From an uncultured Collinsella sp. (lineage in GTDB: Bacteria; Actinomycetota; Coriobacteriia; Coriobacteriales; Coriobacteriaceae), in NCBI GenBank assembly GCA_900546775.1, contig UREM01000016.1, forward strand, positions 1-44,480: a DNA stretch of 44,480 nt, in the 5' to 3' direction. The translations under genes and the position numbers were made by a program. The notes below the pieces were generated by a model. It made no database searches and was not told the origin of the DNA. It saw only the letters and a list, made by a program, of their open reading frames with translations. The first letter of the stretch is position 1. Each line of letters opens with the position of its first letter. Shown here in pieces: positions 8,925-16,630 of this stretch.

Positions 8925-9793
8925 GCGAGATATATGCAATGCCCGCAACCGAGGCGGCCACGTCCGAGACCCAGGACTTTCTGTCGAGTGTGGGGGAGAG
9001 CGAGAAGCGCGTGCGCGTGAGCGGCAAGGCCGTGAGCGACGAGGTCGTGCTCTCCACCAAGGACGTCAACGTGTACTATGGCGACCACCATGCGCTGCGC
9101 GATACGTCGCTCGACTTTCACAAGGGCGAGATCACGGCGCTCATTGGGCCCTCGGGCTGCGGTAAGTCGACCTTTTTGCGCAGCCTCAACCTTATGAATC
9201 GTGAGATTCGCGGCTGCCGCGTGGAGGGCGAGATTAACTACCGCGGGCGCAACGTGAACACCAAGGCCGAGAACACCTACGAGCTGCGTCGGTCCATTGG
9301 CATGGTGTTTCAGCAGCCCAACCCGTTCCGCAAGTCCATTCGCGACAACATCACGTTTGCGCCCAAGCGCCACGGCGTCACCGACCGTGACGAGCTCGAC
9401 CGCATGGTCGAGGAAAGCCTGCGTGGCGCGGCGCTGTGGGACGAGGTCAAGGACAAGCTGGACAAGAGCGCCTATGCGCTTTCGGGCGGCCAGCAGCAGC
9501 GTCTGTGCATCGCGCGCACGCTCGCGCTCAATCCCGACGTGATCCTGTTTGACGAGCCCTGCTCGGCGCTCGATCCCATCTCGACGTTGGCGATCGAGGA
9601 CCTGATGTCATCGATCGTGGCCGACCGCGCCATCGTCATCGTGACGCACAACATGGAGCAGGCATCGCGCGTGTCCAATCGCACGGCATTCTTCTACATG
9701 GGCGATATGGTCGAGTACGACGAGACCGACGAGATTTTCCAACGGCCCAAGGATAAGCGGCTGAATGATTACCTCACCGGCATGTTCTCCTAG
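8921..9793 (+). CDS. pstB: Phosphate import ATPase PstB
   Basis: 290 residues, the cytoplasmic ATPase of the Pst importer. Walker A GPSGCGKST near residue 78, Q-loop QQPNPF, signature ALSGGQQQR, Walker B ILFDEPCSALDP and the switch histidine in VTHNMEQA are intact; the CSALDP form is typical of PstB. An N-terminal tail of about 45 residues precedes the usual start of the domain, longer than in most PstB proteins. It overlaps pstA by four bases. No phoU or phoR/phoB pair follows, although phoU is the usual neighbour. Confidence 0.95.
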   Translation: MSEIYAMPATEAATSETQDFLSSVGESEKRVRVSGKAVSDEVVLSTKDVNVYYGDHHALRDTSLDFHKGEITALIGPSGCGKSTFLRSLNLMNREIRGCRVEGEINYRGRNVNTKAENTYELRRSIGMVFQQPNPFRKSIRDNITFAPKRHGVTDRDELDRMVEESLRGAALWDEVKDKLDKSAYALSGGQQQRLCIARTLALNPDVILFDEPCSALDPISTLAIEDLMSSIVADRAIVIVTHNMEQASRVSNRTAFFYMGDMVEYDETDEIFQRPKDKRLNDYLTGMFS

Positions 9794-9849
9794 TCCGGGA
9801 CATGCTTGAGGCCCGCGGCGGCCATGGTTGCCGTGGGACTGATTGGAGA

Positions 9850-9886
9850 GGCGGGTCATCTCTTTTGCGAGATGGCCCGCCTTTTG
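9850..9886 (+). terminator. Terminator of the pst operon
   Basis: GGCGGGTCATCTC and GAGATGGCCCGCC form a 13-bp stem with one mismatch around a six-base loop, followed by TTTTG. It lies 56 bases after the pstB stop and closes the pstSCAB operon. Confidence 0.85.
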
Positions 9887-9901
9887 CTCTGCGACCGAAA
9901 C

Positions 9902-9938
9902 GACCACCACAAAGGGGACAGGCGCCTTCGTAGTGGTT
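9902..9938. repeat. Palindromic repeat family A, copy 1
   Basis: ACCACCACAAAGG, an inner GGACAGGCGCC, then an imperfect inverted copy ending GTAGTGGTT. It is the most diverged of six copies in the window (others at 22553, 36703, 37663, 39242 and 39648). It sits between the pst terminator and the ABC-F gene. Confidence 0.8.
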
Positions 9939-9997
9939 TGGGGTGGGGCTCGCTGCTATCATGGACAACGTTGAATTTCTACGAAGGAGCAGGGCAT

Positions 9998-11857
9998 ATG
10001 GCGATTCTTTTGGGATGCGATTCCATCAGCCTAGAGTTTCCCACCAAGCATATTTTCGATAGCGTGACGCTCGGCGTGGGCGAGGGCGACCGCATTGGTA
10101 TTGTCGGTAAAAACGGCGACGGCAAGTCGACGCTGCTGAGCGTGCTCGCCGGCACGCTGGAACCCGACGACGGACGCGTGACGCACCGCCGCGGCACCAC
10201 GATCGGACTGCTCGGCCAAAAGGACCAGCTTGTCGACACCGATACCGTACATCATGCCGTTGTGGGCGACACGCCCGAGTACGAGTGGGCCTCGAGCCCC
10301 CGCACGCGCCAGATCCTGGCTGGCCTCATTAGCGATGTGCCCTGGGAGGGCACGGTGGGCGAGCTTTCGGGCGGTCAGCGCCGTCGCGTGGACCTTGCGC
10401 GCCTGCTGATCGGCGACTACGACGTGCTCATGCTCGACGAGCCCACCAACCACCTGGACATGCGCACCATCAACTGGCTCGCGCGTCACTTAAAGGCCCG
10501 CTGGCAGCGCGGTCAGGGCGCCATGCTCGTGGTCACGCATGACCGCTGGTTCTTGGACGAGGTCTGCACCAGCATGTGGGAGGTCCACGACGGCCAAGTC
10601 GACCCCTTCGAGGGCGGCTACTCGGCCTACATCCTGCAGCGCGTGGAGCGCGATCGCATGGCCGCGGTTACCGAGGAGCGCCGTCGCAACATGGCGCGCA
10701 AGGAGCTCGCGTGGCTAAGCCGCGGCGCCCAGGCGCGTTCCACCAAGCCCAAGTTTCGCGTGGATGCCGCTCGCGAGCTGATTGCCGACGTGCCGCCTGT
10801 GCGCGACGAGCTGGAGCTCAAGCGCCTGGCGGTGAGCCGCCTAGGCAAGCAGGTTATCGACGTGATCGACGTGGACGCCGGCTATGCGGATGCCGACGGC
10901 GCGCCCAAGCAGGTGCTCTCCGATGTGACCTGGCTTATCGGCGCGGGCGACCGCTATGGTCTGCTGGGTGAGAACGGTGCCGGCAAGTCGACCTTGCTCG
11001 ACGTGATCCAGGGCAAGATCGCGCCCCTTCGCGGCCGCGTGAAGATTGGCCAGACGGTGCGTTTTGGCGTGCTGTCGCAGCAGCTCGAGGAGCTCGAGCC
11101 CTACATGGGCGACACGATCCGCGAGGTGCTCAGCAACTATAAGAAGTACTACGTCATCGACGGCAAGGAGACTTCGCCTGAGAAGCTTTGCGAGCGCCTG
11201 GGCTTTACGACGCAGCAGCTCTGGAGCCGCATCGGCGATCTTTCGGGCGGCCAGCGCCGTCGCCTGTCGCTGCTGCTGACGATCCTGGACGAGCCCAACG
11301 TGCTTATCCTGGACGAGCCGGGCAACGACTTGGATACCGACATGCTGGCGATTGTCGAGGACCTGCTCGACGGCTGGCCGGGCACGCTGATCCTGGTGAC
11401 GCACGACCGCTTCTTGATGGAGCGCGTGACCGACCAGCAGTGGGCGCTGCTTGACGGTCATCTGACGCATATGCCCGGCGGCGTCGACCAGTACCTGCGC
11501 CTGTGCAACGCCACGGCCGAGGGCGAGCCCGTGGGCGCGCCGAGCGCCAAGACCGGCACGTTCGACACCGGCGCCGCAGCGATTGCAGCCGAAAAGCCCA
11601 AGTCGAGCGGCCAGCCCAATGGCCTTTCCAATGCCGAGCGCCAGAAGCTCCGCCGCGAGGTGAGCTCGCTCGAGCGCAAGATGGAGACGCAGCGCGCCCG
11701 CGTGGAGGAGGCCGAGGCCGCGATGGCCCAGGTCGATCCCACCAACTACACAGCGCTCGGCGAGCAGCAGGCAAAGATCGACGAGGCCCATGCCGCCATG
11801 GACGAGCTGGAGATGGCGTGGCTCGAGGCGAGCGAAAAGCTCGAGGGCGAGGAGTAA
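9998..11857 (+). CDS. ABC-F family ATPase, Uup-like
   Basis: 619 residues with two ABC domains in one chain and no membrane segments, the layout of ABC-F proteins that act on ribosomes. Domain 1 has GKNGDGKST near residue 38, LSGGQRRRVDLARLL and MLDEPTNHLDM. Domain 2 has GENGAGKST near 325, LSGGQRRRLSLLL and ILDEPGNDLDTD. The C-terminal 80 residues form a charged coiled coil after an Ala/Pro-rich linker, as in Uup. In domain 2 the usual TNHLD reads GNDLD, as in Uup-type members. The start at 9998 follows AAGGAG; an upstream in-frame extension is unlikely. A HAD phosphatase gene follows after six bases. The exact subfamily (Uup or EttA) is inferred. Confidence 0.9.
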   Translation: MAILLGCDSISLEFPTKHIFDSVTLGVGEGDRIGIVGKNGDGKSTLLSVLAGTLEPDDGRVTHRRGTTIGLLGQKDQLVDTDTVHHAVVGDTPEYEWASSPRTRQILAGLISDVPWEGTVGELSGGQRRRVDLARLLIGDYDVLMLDEPTNHLDMRTINWLARHLKARWQRGQGAMLVVTHDRWFLDEVCTSMWEVHDGQVDPFEGGYSAYILQRVERDRMAAVTEERRRNMARKELAWLSRGAQARSTKPKFRVDAARELIADVPPVRDELELKRLAVSRLGKQVIDVIDVDAGYADADGAPKQVLSDVTWLIGAGDRYGLLGENGAGKSTLLDVIQGKIAPLRGRVKIGQTVRFGVLSQQLEELEPYMGDTIREVLSNYKKYYVIDGKETSPEKLCERLGFTTQQLWSRIGDLSGGQRRRLSLLLTILDEPNVLILDEPGNDLDTDMLAIVEDLLDGWPGTLILVTHDRFLMERVTDQQWALLDGHLTHMPGGVDQYLRLCNATAEGEPVGAPSAKTGTFDTGAAAIAAEKPKSSGQPNGLSNAERQKLRREVSSLERKMETQRARVEEAEAAMAQVDPTNYTALGEQQAKIDEAHAAMDELEMAWLEASEKLEGEE

Positions 11858-11863
11858 ACGAGG

Positions 11864-12634
11864 ATGATCAAAGCCGCGTTTTTCGATATCGACGGCACGC
11901 TGCTGAGCTTTAAAACGCATCGGATTCCGGCGTCGGCGCAGCAGGTGCTCGACAGCTTTCATGAGCAGGGGATCGCGTGCGTGATCGCCACGGGCCGCCC
12001 GACCTATCAGATGCCCGATTGGCTGCTCGACTTGGGCTGGGATGCGTACATTACGCTCTCGGGCCAGCACTGCTTTGATGCCAAGGGCACCTACCGCAGC
12101 TGCCCGATCGATCCGGACGACGTCGCGGTGATTGTGGACCAGGTGGCCGAGGGGTGCTACGACTCGCTGTGCATGCAGGGCGAGAACTCGTTTGTGAATC
12201 GCCTGTCCGAGCGCGTGGTGGCGGCCGGCAGCAACGCGGGAATCGTCTATCACGAGGAGCCGTTTGACCACGCCTTTGACGCGCCGGTCTACCAGTTTTG
12301 CGCGTTTGTGGACCCGGCCGACGAGCATATCGTGGCCGACGCGGTGTCGCATTCGCTCACCACGCGCTGGTGCGACCTGTTCTGCGACATTATCCCCGCC
12401 AACGGCGGCAAGGACTTGGGCGTGGCGGCGACGCTGGAGCGCCTGGGTGTCGACGCGAGCGAGGCGATCGCCTTTGGCGACGGCGAGAACGACCTGTCGA
12501 TGTTCTCGGCCGTGGGCACAAGTGTGGCCATGGGCAACGCGCAGGATACCGTGAAGGCCGCAGCGACCTACGTGACGACCGCCGTAGACGACGATGGCAT
12601 CTACAACGCCGCGAAGCACTTTGGCCTCGTGTAG
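11864..12634 (+). CDS. Cof-type HAD-IIB phosphatase
   Basis: 256 residues. Motif I FFDIDGTLLSF lies at the N-terminus, motif II ATGRPTYQMP near residue 45, and the C-terminal GGKDLGVAATLERLG with FGDGENDLSMF is diagnostic of the Cof/YidA group with a C2B cap. These enzymes dephosphorylate sugar phosphates and related metabolites; the substrate is not predictable. It starts six bases after the ABC-F stop, with GAGG just upstream, so the two are likely co-transcribed. Confidence 0.92.
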   Translation: MIKAAFFDIDGTLLSFKTHRIPASAQQVLDSFHEQGIACVIATGRPTYQMPDWLLDLGWDAYITLSGQHCFDAKGTYRSCPIDPDDVAVIVDQVAEGCYDSLCMQGENSFVNRLSERVVAAGSNAGIVYHEEPFDHAFDAPVYQFCAFVDPADEHIVADAVSHSLTTRWCDLFCDIIPANGGKDLGVAATLERLGVDASEAIAFGDGENDLSMFSAVGTSVAMGNAQDTVKAAATYVTTAVDDDGIYNAAKHFGLV

Positions 12635-12639
12635 CTGCG

Positions 12640-12705
12640 ACCCGGCACTTGGGGACGCTCCTTATCTGCCGGCAGCTGGGGACACTCCTTGCGGGGCGTT
12701 CCCAT
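12640..12705. repeat. Repeat family B, small cluster
   Basis: Two tandem units of the form CCGGCAcTTGGGGACGCTCC and CCGGCAGCTGGGGACACTCC, followed by a GGGGCGTTCCC variant. The same unit forms a larger cluster at 34738-34875. It lies after the HAD gene stop. It may form alternative hairpins, but no T-run follows. Confidence 0.7.
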
Positions 12706-12842
12706 TTTGTTTTCATCTCGCACGTTTTGTGAAACGCGGCTAACTTTTTGGTCAATGCAGTAAGACATGGTCAACTTTTGCGGTAAAGTAAGCCAAGGAA
12801 AGTATCCAAAGGCTAACTAGCAATCATCGCGAAAGGCGGCCC

Positions 12843-13232
12843 ATGGCCCTACGTGAATCCGGAGAAGACTATCTCGAATCGATCTACGTCCTATCGGAAC
12901 GTCAGGGCATCGTGCGCTCGATCGACGTTGCCGAATACTTGGGCGTAACCAAAGCAAGCGTCTCTAAAGCCATGGCGGCCTTGGAGAGCACCGGCTACGT
13001 GGAGATGGGCAAACGCGACGTGCATCTGACGGAACGCGGTCTTGAGGTTGCCCGTCAAATGTGGGAGCGCCACTGCTTTTTTGTAGGTCTGCTAGAGGAC
13101 GCAGGCGTAACGCCCGAGGTCGCGTCGCAAGAGGGCTGCCACATGGAGCACTGCCTGAGCGAGGAGAGCTTCGAGAAGTTGAGGTCGATGTTGGGCCGGG
13201 GCGAGGCGACGGATTCAACCTCGGTATCCTAA
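12843..13232 (+). CDS. DtxR/MntR family metal-dependent repressor
   Basis: 129 residues. The N-terminal winged helix (SGEDYLESIYVLSER, then SIDVAEYLGVTKASVSKAM) and the dimerisation and metal-binding part (HLTERGLEVARQMWERH, EGCHMEHCLSEESFEKL) are those of the MntR-like branch, which sense Mn2+ or Fe2+ and repress transport genes. There is no C-terminal SH3-like domain, as in MntR. The ATG follows GAAAGGCGG. GGCTAACT occurs twice in the upstream region (12738-12745 and 12811-12818) and could be half-sites of its own operator. It may control the putative Mn exporter at 19312, where a palindromic box is visible; this is inference. Confidence 0.88.
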   Translation: MALRESGEDYLESIYVLSERQGIVRSIDVAEYLGVTKASVSKAMAALESTGYVEMGKRDVHLTERGLEVARQMWERHCFFVGLLEDAGVTPEVASQEGCHMEHCLSEESFEKLRSMLGRGEATDSTSVS

Positions 13233-13368
13233 CGGATCCTCAGTAGCGCGGAGTTCACGCAAAGCGCGAACCAGCGACCGGGACCAGCGGCCCTTTCGGC
13301 CAAGTCCATTTCAGCAAAGGAGCACCGCCAGCAAGCGATGCCCAAGAACTGCCAGCTACGTCACTGCA

Positions 13369-13495
13369 GGCCGGGGTCGGGCTTGGTTTTGAAAACAATC
13401 CGCAGCGCGAGGCCCGCCTTTCCGTTGCTCCGCAGGAGCAGGAAAGACGGGCCTCATGCGCGAGGACGTTTTCAAAACCAAGTCCGACCCCGGCC
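13369..13495. repeat. 127-bp near-perfect hairpin between convergent genes
   Basis: The left arm 13369-13431 and right arm 13435-13495 are inverted copies over about 62 bases with a three-base loop (GCA). Outer blocks GGCCGGGGTCGG, CTTGGTTTTGAAAAC and inner GAGGCCCG, CTTTCC match almost fully; a short stretch near the middle differs. It lies between the ends of the DtxR gene and the P-type ATPase gene, which point at each other. It has no T-run and no gene. It may act as a bidirectional barrier, or be a palindromic mobile element. Confidence 0.8.
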
Positions 13496-13511
13496 GGAGG
13501 GACCACGGGTG

Positions 13512-15464
13512 CTACAGGTTCTTGACACCCATCGCGCGCATGGCGTTCAGGATGGCGATGATCGCCACGCCTACGTCGCCAAAGACGGCAAGCCACATAT
13601 TGGCGATACCCAGCGCTGCCAGCACAAGGATCAGCAGCTTAATGCCCAGCGCAAAGATTATGTTCTGCCAAACAATCGACATGGTCTTGCGCGCCACGCG
13701 GATCGCGCGGGAAATGTTGGACGGCTTGTCGTCCATCAGCACCACGTCGGCGGCCTCGATCGCGGCGTCGGAGCCCATGGCGCCCATGGCAATGCCCACA
13801 TCGGCGCGCGTAAGCACAGGAGCGTCGTTGATACCGTCGCCGACAAAGGCGAGCTTGCCCTTGCCACTTTCGGCCGCGAGTAGCGCCTCAACGCGCTCGA
13901 CCTTGTCGCCCGGCAGGAGCTGCGCGTGGAACTCGTCGAGACCGAGTTGCTTGGCCACAGACGCTGCAACCTCCTCGCGGTCGCCCGTGAGCATGACGGT
14001 GCGGTTGATACCGGCGGCATGCAGGTCGCGAATCGTTTGCTCCGCATCGGCCTTAACGGTGTCTGCAATCACGATGTGGCCGGCGTACACGCCGTCAACG
14101 AGCACGTGGAGGATCGTGCCGACAACCTCACAGTCCGGTGCTTCAACGCCGGCCGCGGCGAGCATCTTTGCGTTGCCAACGACGACGTGCTTGCCGTCGA
14201 TGGTTGCCGTCACGCCGTGGCCCGCGTCATTAGTGGAATCCGTCACGCGCTTGGGATCGAGCTCGCCCTGGAAGGCGGTGCGTACCGACTGCGCGATGGG
14301 GTGGTCGGAGAATGACTCGGCGAGGGCTGCGACTTCAAGCAACGATTGCTCGGTATAGCCTGCCTCGGGGTGCACCGCGACCACCGAGAACGTGCCGTTG
14401 GTGAGCGTGCCGGTTTTGTCGAAGACGACGGTGTCCACGTCGGCGAGCGTCTCGAGGTAGTTGGAGCCCTTGATGAGAACGCCCAGCTTGGACGCGCCGC
14501 CAATGCCGCCAAAGAAGCTCAGCGGCACGCTGATCACGAGCGCGCACGGGCAACTGACGACCAGGAAGGTCAGGCCGCGCAGGATCCAATCGGACCAAGC
14601 GCCAGTCACCAGGCCGCCGCCAAGCGCGAGCACCGCGGCCGCGCCGGTGACGGCGGGCGTGTAGACGCGGGCAAAGCGCGTGATGAAGTTCTCGGTGCGC
14701 GCCTTCTTTTCGCTGGCATTCTCCACGAGCTCCAGGACGCGCGCGACGGTGGACTCGCCAAAGGGCTTGGTGGTGCGCACGCGGATGAGGCCCGTCATGT
14801 TGATGCAGCCGCTGATGATATCGTCGCCGGTCTTGGCGGGGCGGGGGACTGACTCGCCCGTGAGTGCGGCGGTGTCGAGCTGGGTTTCGCCCTCGACGAT
14901 GACGCCGTCGATAGGCACGCGCTCGCCGGGCTTGACCACGATCACGGTGCCGACGGTGATGTCATCGGGGAAGACCTGCTCGAGCGTGCCGTCGGTCTGC
15001 TCGACGTTAGCGTAGTCGGGTGCGATGTCCATCATGGCACTGATCGACTTGCGGCTCTTGCCCACGGCGTATGTCTGGAACAGCTCGCCGACTTGGTAGA
15101 ACAGCATGACAGCGGCGCCTTCGGCCATGTGCGGGTCGGTGTCGGGGAAGAGCACCATGGCAAATGCGCCGATGGTCGCGACGGCCATAAGGAAACTCTC
15201 GTCGAAGGCCTTGCCGCGGCGAATGTTATTGAATGCCTTTTGCAGTACGTCGTAGCCGGCAATCAAAAACGGCACGAGGAACAGCACAAAGCTGGCGTAG
15301 ATGTCGCCCGGGGTGCCGAATGCGGCAGTAAGGGTACCGAGCTCGTCGAGGGCGTACACCACCGCAAAGATGCCTAGCGCTACCAGGATGCGGTTGCGCT
15401 TATGCTCGAGTGACTCTTTTTTCTTGCGCTTCTTCTTTTTCTTTTTGGGGTCGGCGGCGGCCAT
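13512..15464 (-). CDS. P1B-type heavy-metal ATPase (Zn/Cd/Pb export type)
   Basis: 650 residues. It pumps divalent soft metals out of the cell using ATP. The membrane CPC motif (SCPCALVISVP, near residue 305), phosphorylated Asp in DKTGTLTNG (near 346), TGES phosphatase motif, SDHPIA nucleotide motif, and GDGINDAPVL hinge are all present. The CPC with no N-terminal HMA domain and the neighbouring Zn-type ArsR sensor favour Zn/Cd/Pb over Cu. The N-terminus is a lysine-rich tail (KKKKKKRKKK). The start ATG at 15464 follows GGGAGG. A separate HMA protein is encoded upstream. An operator-like copy lies at 15489-15512, just before this gene. Confidence 0.92.
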   Translation of the reverse strand: MAAADPKKKKKKRKKKESLEHKRNRILVALGIFAVVYALDELGTLTAAFGTPGDIYASFVLFLVPFLIAGYDVLQKAFNNIRRGKAFDESFLMAVATIGAFAMVLFPDTDPHMAEGAAVMLFYQVGELFQTYAVGKSRKSISAMMDIAPDYANVEQTDGTLEQVFPDDITVGTVIVVKPGERVPIDGVIVEGETQLDTAALTGESVPRPAKTGDDIISGCINMTGLIRVRTTKPFGESTVARVLELVENASEKKARTENFITRFARVYTPAVTGAAAVLALGGGLVTGAWSDWILRGLTFLVVSCPCALVISVPLSFFGGIGGASKLGVLIKGSNYLETLADVDTVVFDKTGTLTNGTFSVVAVHPEAGYTEQSLLEVAALAESFSDHPIAQSVRTAFQGELDPKRVTDSTNDAGHGVTATIDGKHVVVGNAKMLAAAGVEAPDCEVVGTILHVLVDGVYAGHIVIADTVKADAEQTIRDLHAAGINRTVMLTGDREEVAASVAKQLGLDEFHAQLLPGDKVERVEALLAAESGKGKLAFVGDGINDAPVLTRADVGIAMGAMGSDAAIEAADVVLMDDKPSNISRAIRVARKTMSIVWQNIIFALGIKLLILVLAALGIANMWLAVFGDVGVAIIAILNAMRAMGVKNL

Positions 15465-15488
15465 GACTCGTATCCTCCCATTTGAATG

Positions 15489-15512
15489 TATGAACACTCG
15501 CTCATATAACTT
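15489..15512 (-). promoter_or_regulatory. ArsR-type operator before the metal ATPase
   Basis: TATGAACA, two variable bases, then CGCTCATATAACTT. It matches the site at 16227-16250 at 22 of 24 positions and lies 25 bases before the ATPase start codon. It is an imperfect dyad with TATGA and TCATA ends, the usual form of SmtB/CzrA operators. This suggests the pump is controlled separately from, but by the same regulator as, the upstream arsR-HMA genes. Confidence 0.75.
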
Positions 15513-15564
15513 CGCGAGCAAAGGCCGCGGCAAGCGCGGCCTTGTAGGTTGGCGTAAACCTGGG

Positions 15565-15783
15565 CTAGAGAATGATCTCGCAGTCCGGCTCGGCGTCGGC
15601 CGTAAACTCTACAACGCGGTTGAGCACCTCGTCGAACTCGGCGTCGTCGGCCTCGAGCGTCAGCTTCTGGGTCATAAAGTTGACGGACACGGATTTGACG
15701 CCCTCGAGCTTGGCAAGTTCGTCCTGAAGCTCGCGCGCGCAGTTGGCGCAGTCGATCTCGTCGAGTTTAAACTGCTTTTTCAT
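15565..15783 (-). CDS. Heavy-metal-associated (HMA) domain protein
   Basis: 72 residues forming a single HMA ferredoxin-like domain. The metal-binding loop reads DCANCAREL (residues 11-19), with the two cysteines that bind a soft metal ion. The rest (GVKSVSVNFMTQKLTLEAD) follows the family pattern. Such domains are often fused to the N-terminus of P1B ATPases; here it is a free protein encoded between arsR and the ATPase, so it may deliver metal to the pump. The acidic C-terminus (DAEPDCEIIL) is also common in the Zn/Cd group. The start follows GGAAAGGAA. Confidence 0.9.
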   Translation of the reverse strand: MKKQFKLDEIDCANCARELQDELAKLEGVKSVSVNFMTQKLTLEADDAEFDEVLNRVVEFTADAEPDCEIIL

Positions 15784-15845
15784 GATGGGTTCCTTTCCCT
15801 GTTTTGCGGCTTGGGTGCAGGCCGCGCTGGTACCTCGGTTGGTTG

Positions 15846-16211
15846 CTATTCGCAGATATGGCTCATGCCCTGGTTGAGCATGGTGTAGACGTGATCGTCG
15901 GCAAGCGAGTAGAGGATGTTGCGGCCGTCGCGGCGGAACTTGACCAGGTGCGACTGCTTAAGCGTGCGCAGCTGGTGCGATACTGCCGACTGCGAGGTTT
16001 CGGTCGCTTCGGCGATGTCGGCCACGCAGAGCTCACGGCCCATGAGGGCATAGAGAATCTTGATGCGCGTGGTGTCGCTGAAGACCTTGAACAGGTCGGC
16101 GAGGTCGTAGAGAAGCTCCTCGTCGGGAAGGTCCTCGGGCGAGCAGGTGGTGGGGATCGCGGGCTCGGTGGCCTCGATGTCGGGTTTCGTTTCATCAACG
16201 CGGATGCTCAT
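15846..16211 (-). CDS. ArsR/SmtB family metal sensor repressor
   Basis: 121 residues with a winged helix (LADLFKVFSDTTRIKILYAL, then ATETSQSAVSHQLRTLKQ). The last helix DDHVYTMLNQGMSHICE has the D-x-H and H-x-x-E spacing of the alpha-5 Zn site in SmtB and CzrA. The alpha-3 site ELCVAD keeps one cysteine rather than the CxC form of ArsR or CadC. Zn2+ sensing is therefore the best guess. It heads a unit arsR-HMA-ATPase on the minus strand, with gaps of 62 and 100 bases. The start follows GAAAGGATATTGCA. Two operator-like sites lie upstream. Confidence 0.92.
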   Translation of the reverse strand: MSIRVDETKPDIEATEPAIPTTCSPEDLPDEELLYDLADLFKVFSDTTRIKILYALMGRELCVADIAEATETSQSAVSHQLRTLKQSHLVKFRRDGRNILYSLADDHVYTMLNQGMSHICE

Positions 16212-16224
16212 TGCAATATCCTTT

Positions 16225-16285
16225 CATATGAACATGCGCTCATATAACTTACTTCCGATTATATGAGCGCATGTTCATATGTCAA
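16225..16285 (-). promoter_or_regulatory. arsR promoter with two operators in a large palindrome
   Basis: On the minus strand TTGACA (16285-16280), a 16-base spacer and TATAAT (16263-16258) form a consensus promoter. The spacer is itself the operator-like string TATGAACATGCGCTCA. A second copy in inverse orientation (16227-16250) lies between the transcription start and arsR. The two copies together make a 57-base palindrome. Binding of the repressor here would block the promoter directly. Confidence 0.85.
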
Positions 16286-16630
16286 TATCGTTTAGGCAAT
16301 CCGTCGTACAAAATGATGAGGAAAAGCGGACGAGATTCCGGACTAAGCGGTTTTGATAGGTGATGCCGGGGTGGGTGCCCCTGCGCCGTGCAAAAATTGG
16401 AGTATTCTGCAACGATAGGGGGTCTGTTAACTTATCGCAGGCCAAATAATGCAGCTAAAGAGTTGTCTTAGGGTGGTAAACCGATGAGTTCTTCCTCAAA
16501 TGTTGCCTAACGTTCTCACGCAAGAGTGATTTCGCTTCACTTTTGGATCCACTCGAGGGTGATGGACACCCGGCTTTGCTGAATACTCGCAATTTTGCAC
16601 GTCGCTAGGGTACCCACCTTGTTAGTCAGC
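16286..16630. other. Gene-free AT-richer stretch
   Basis: No gene or RNA is recognisable. The stretch contains GCAAAAATTGGAGTATTCTG near 16390, which resembles the ends of the inverted-repeat element at 2111-2340, and separates the metal operon from the accessory gene at 16631. Confidence 0.5.

Noticed and set aside
10841..12619. Long minus-strand open frame of 592 codons
   Set aside because: It is antisense to the ABC-F and Cof-type genes and shows only the Arg, His, Leu and Ala bias of reverse-strand shadows.
12738..12818. DtxR-type full operator before the DtxR gene
   Set aside because: Only two direct GGCTAACT copies 73 bases apart are seen, not a symmetric 19-base box, so it is mentioned as possible half-sites only.
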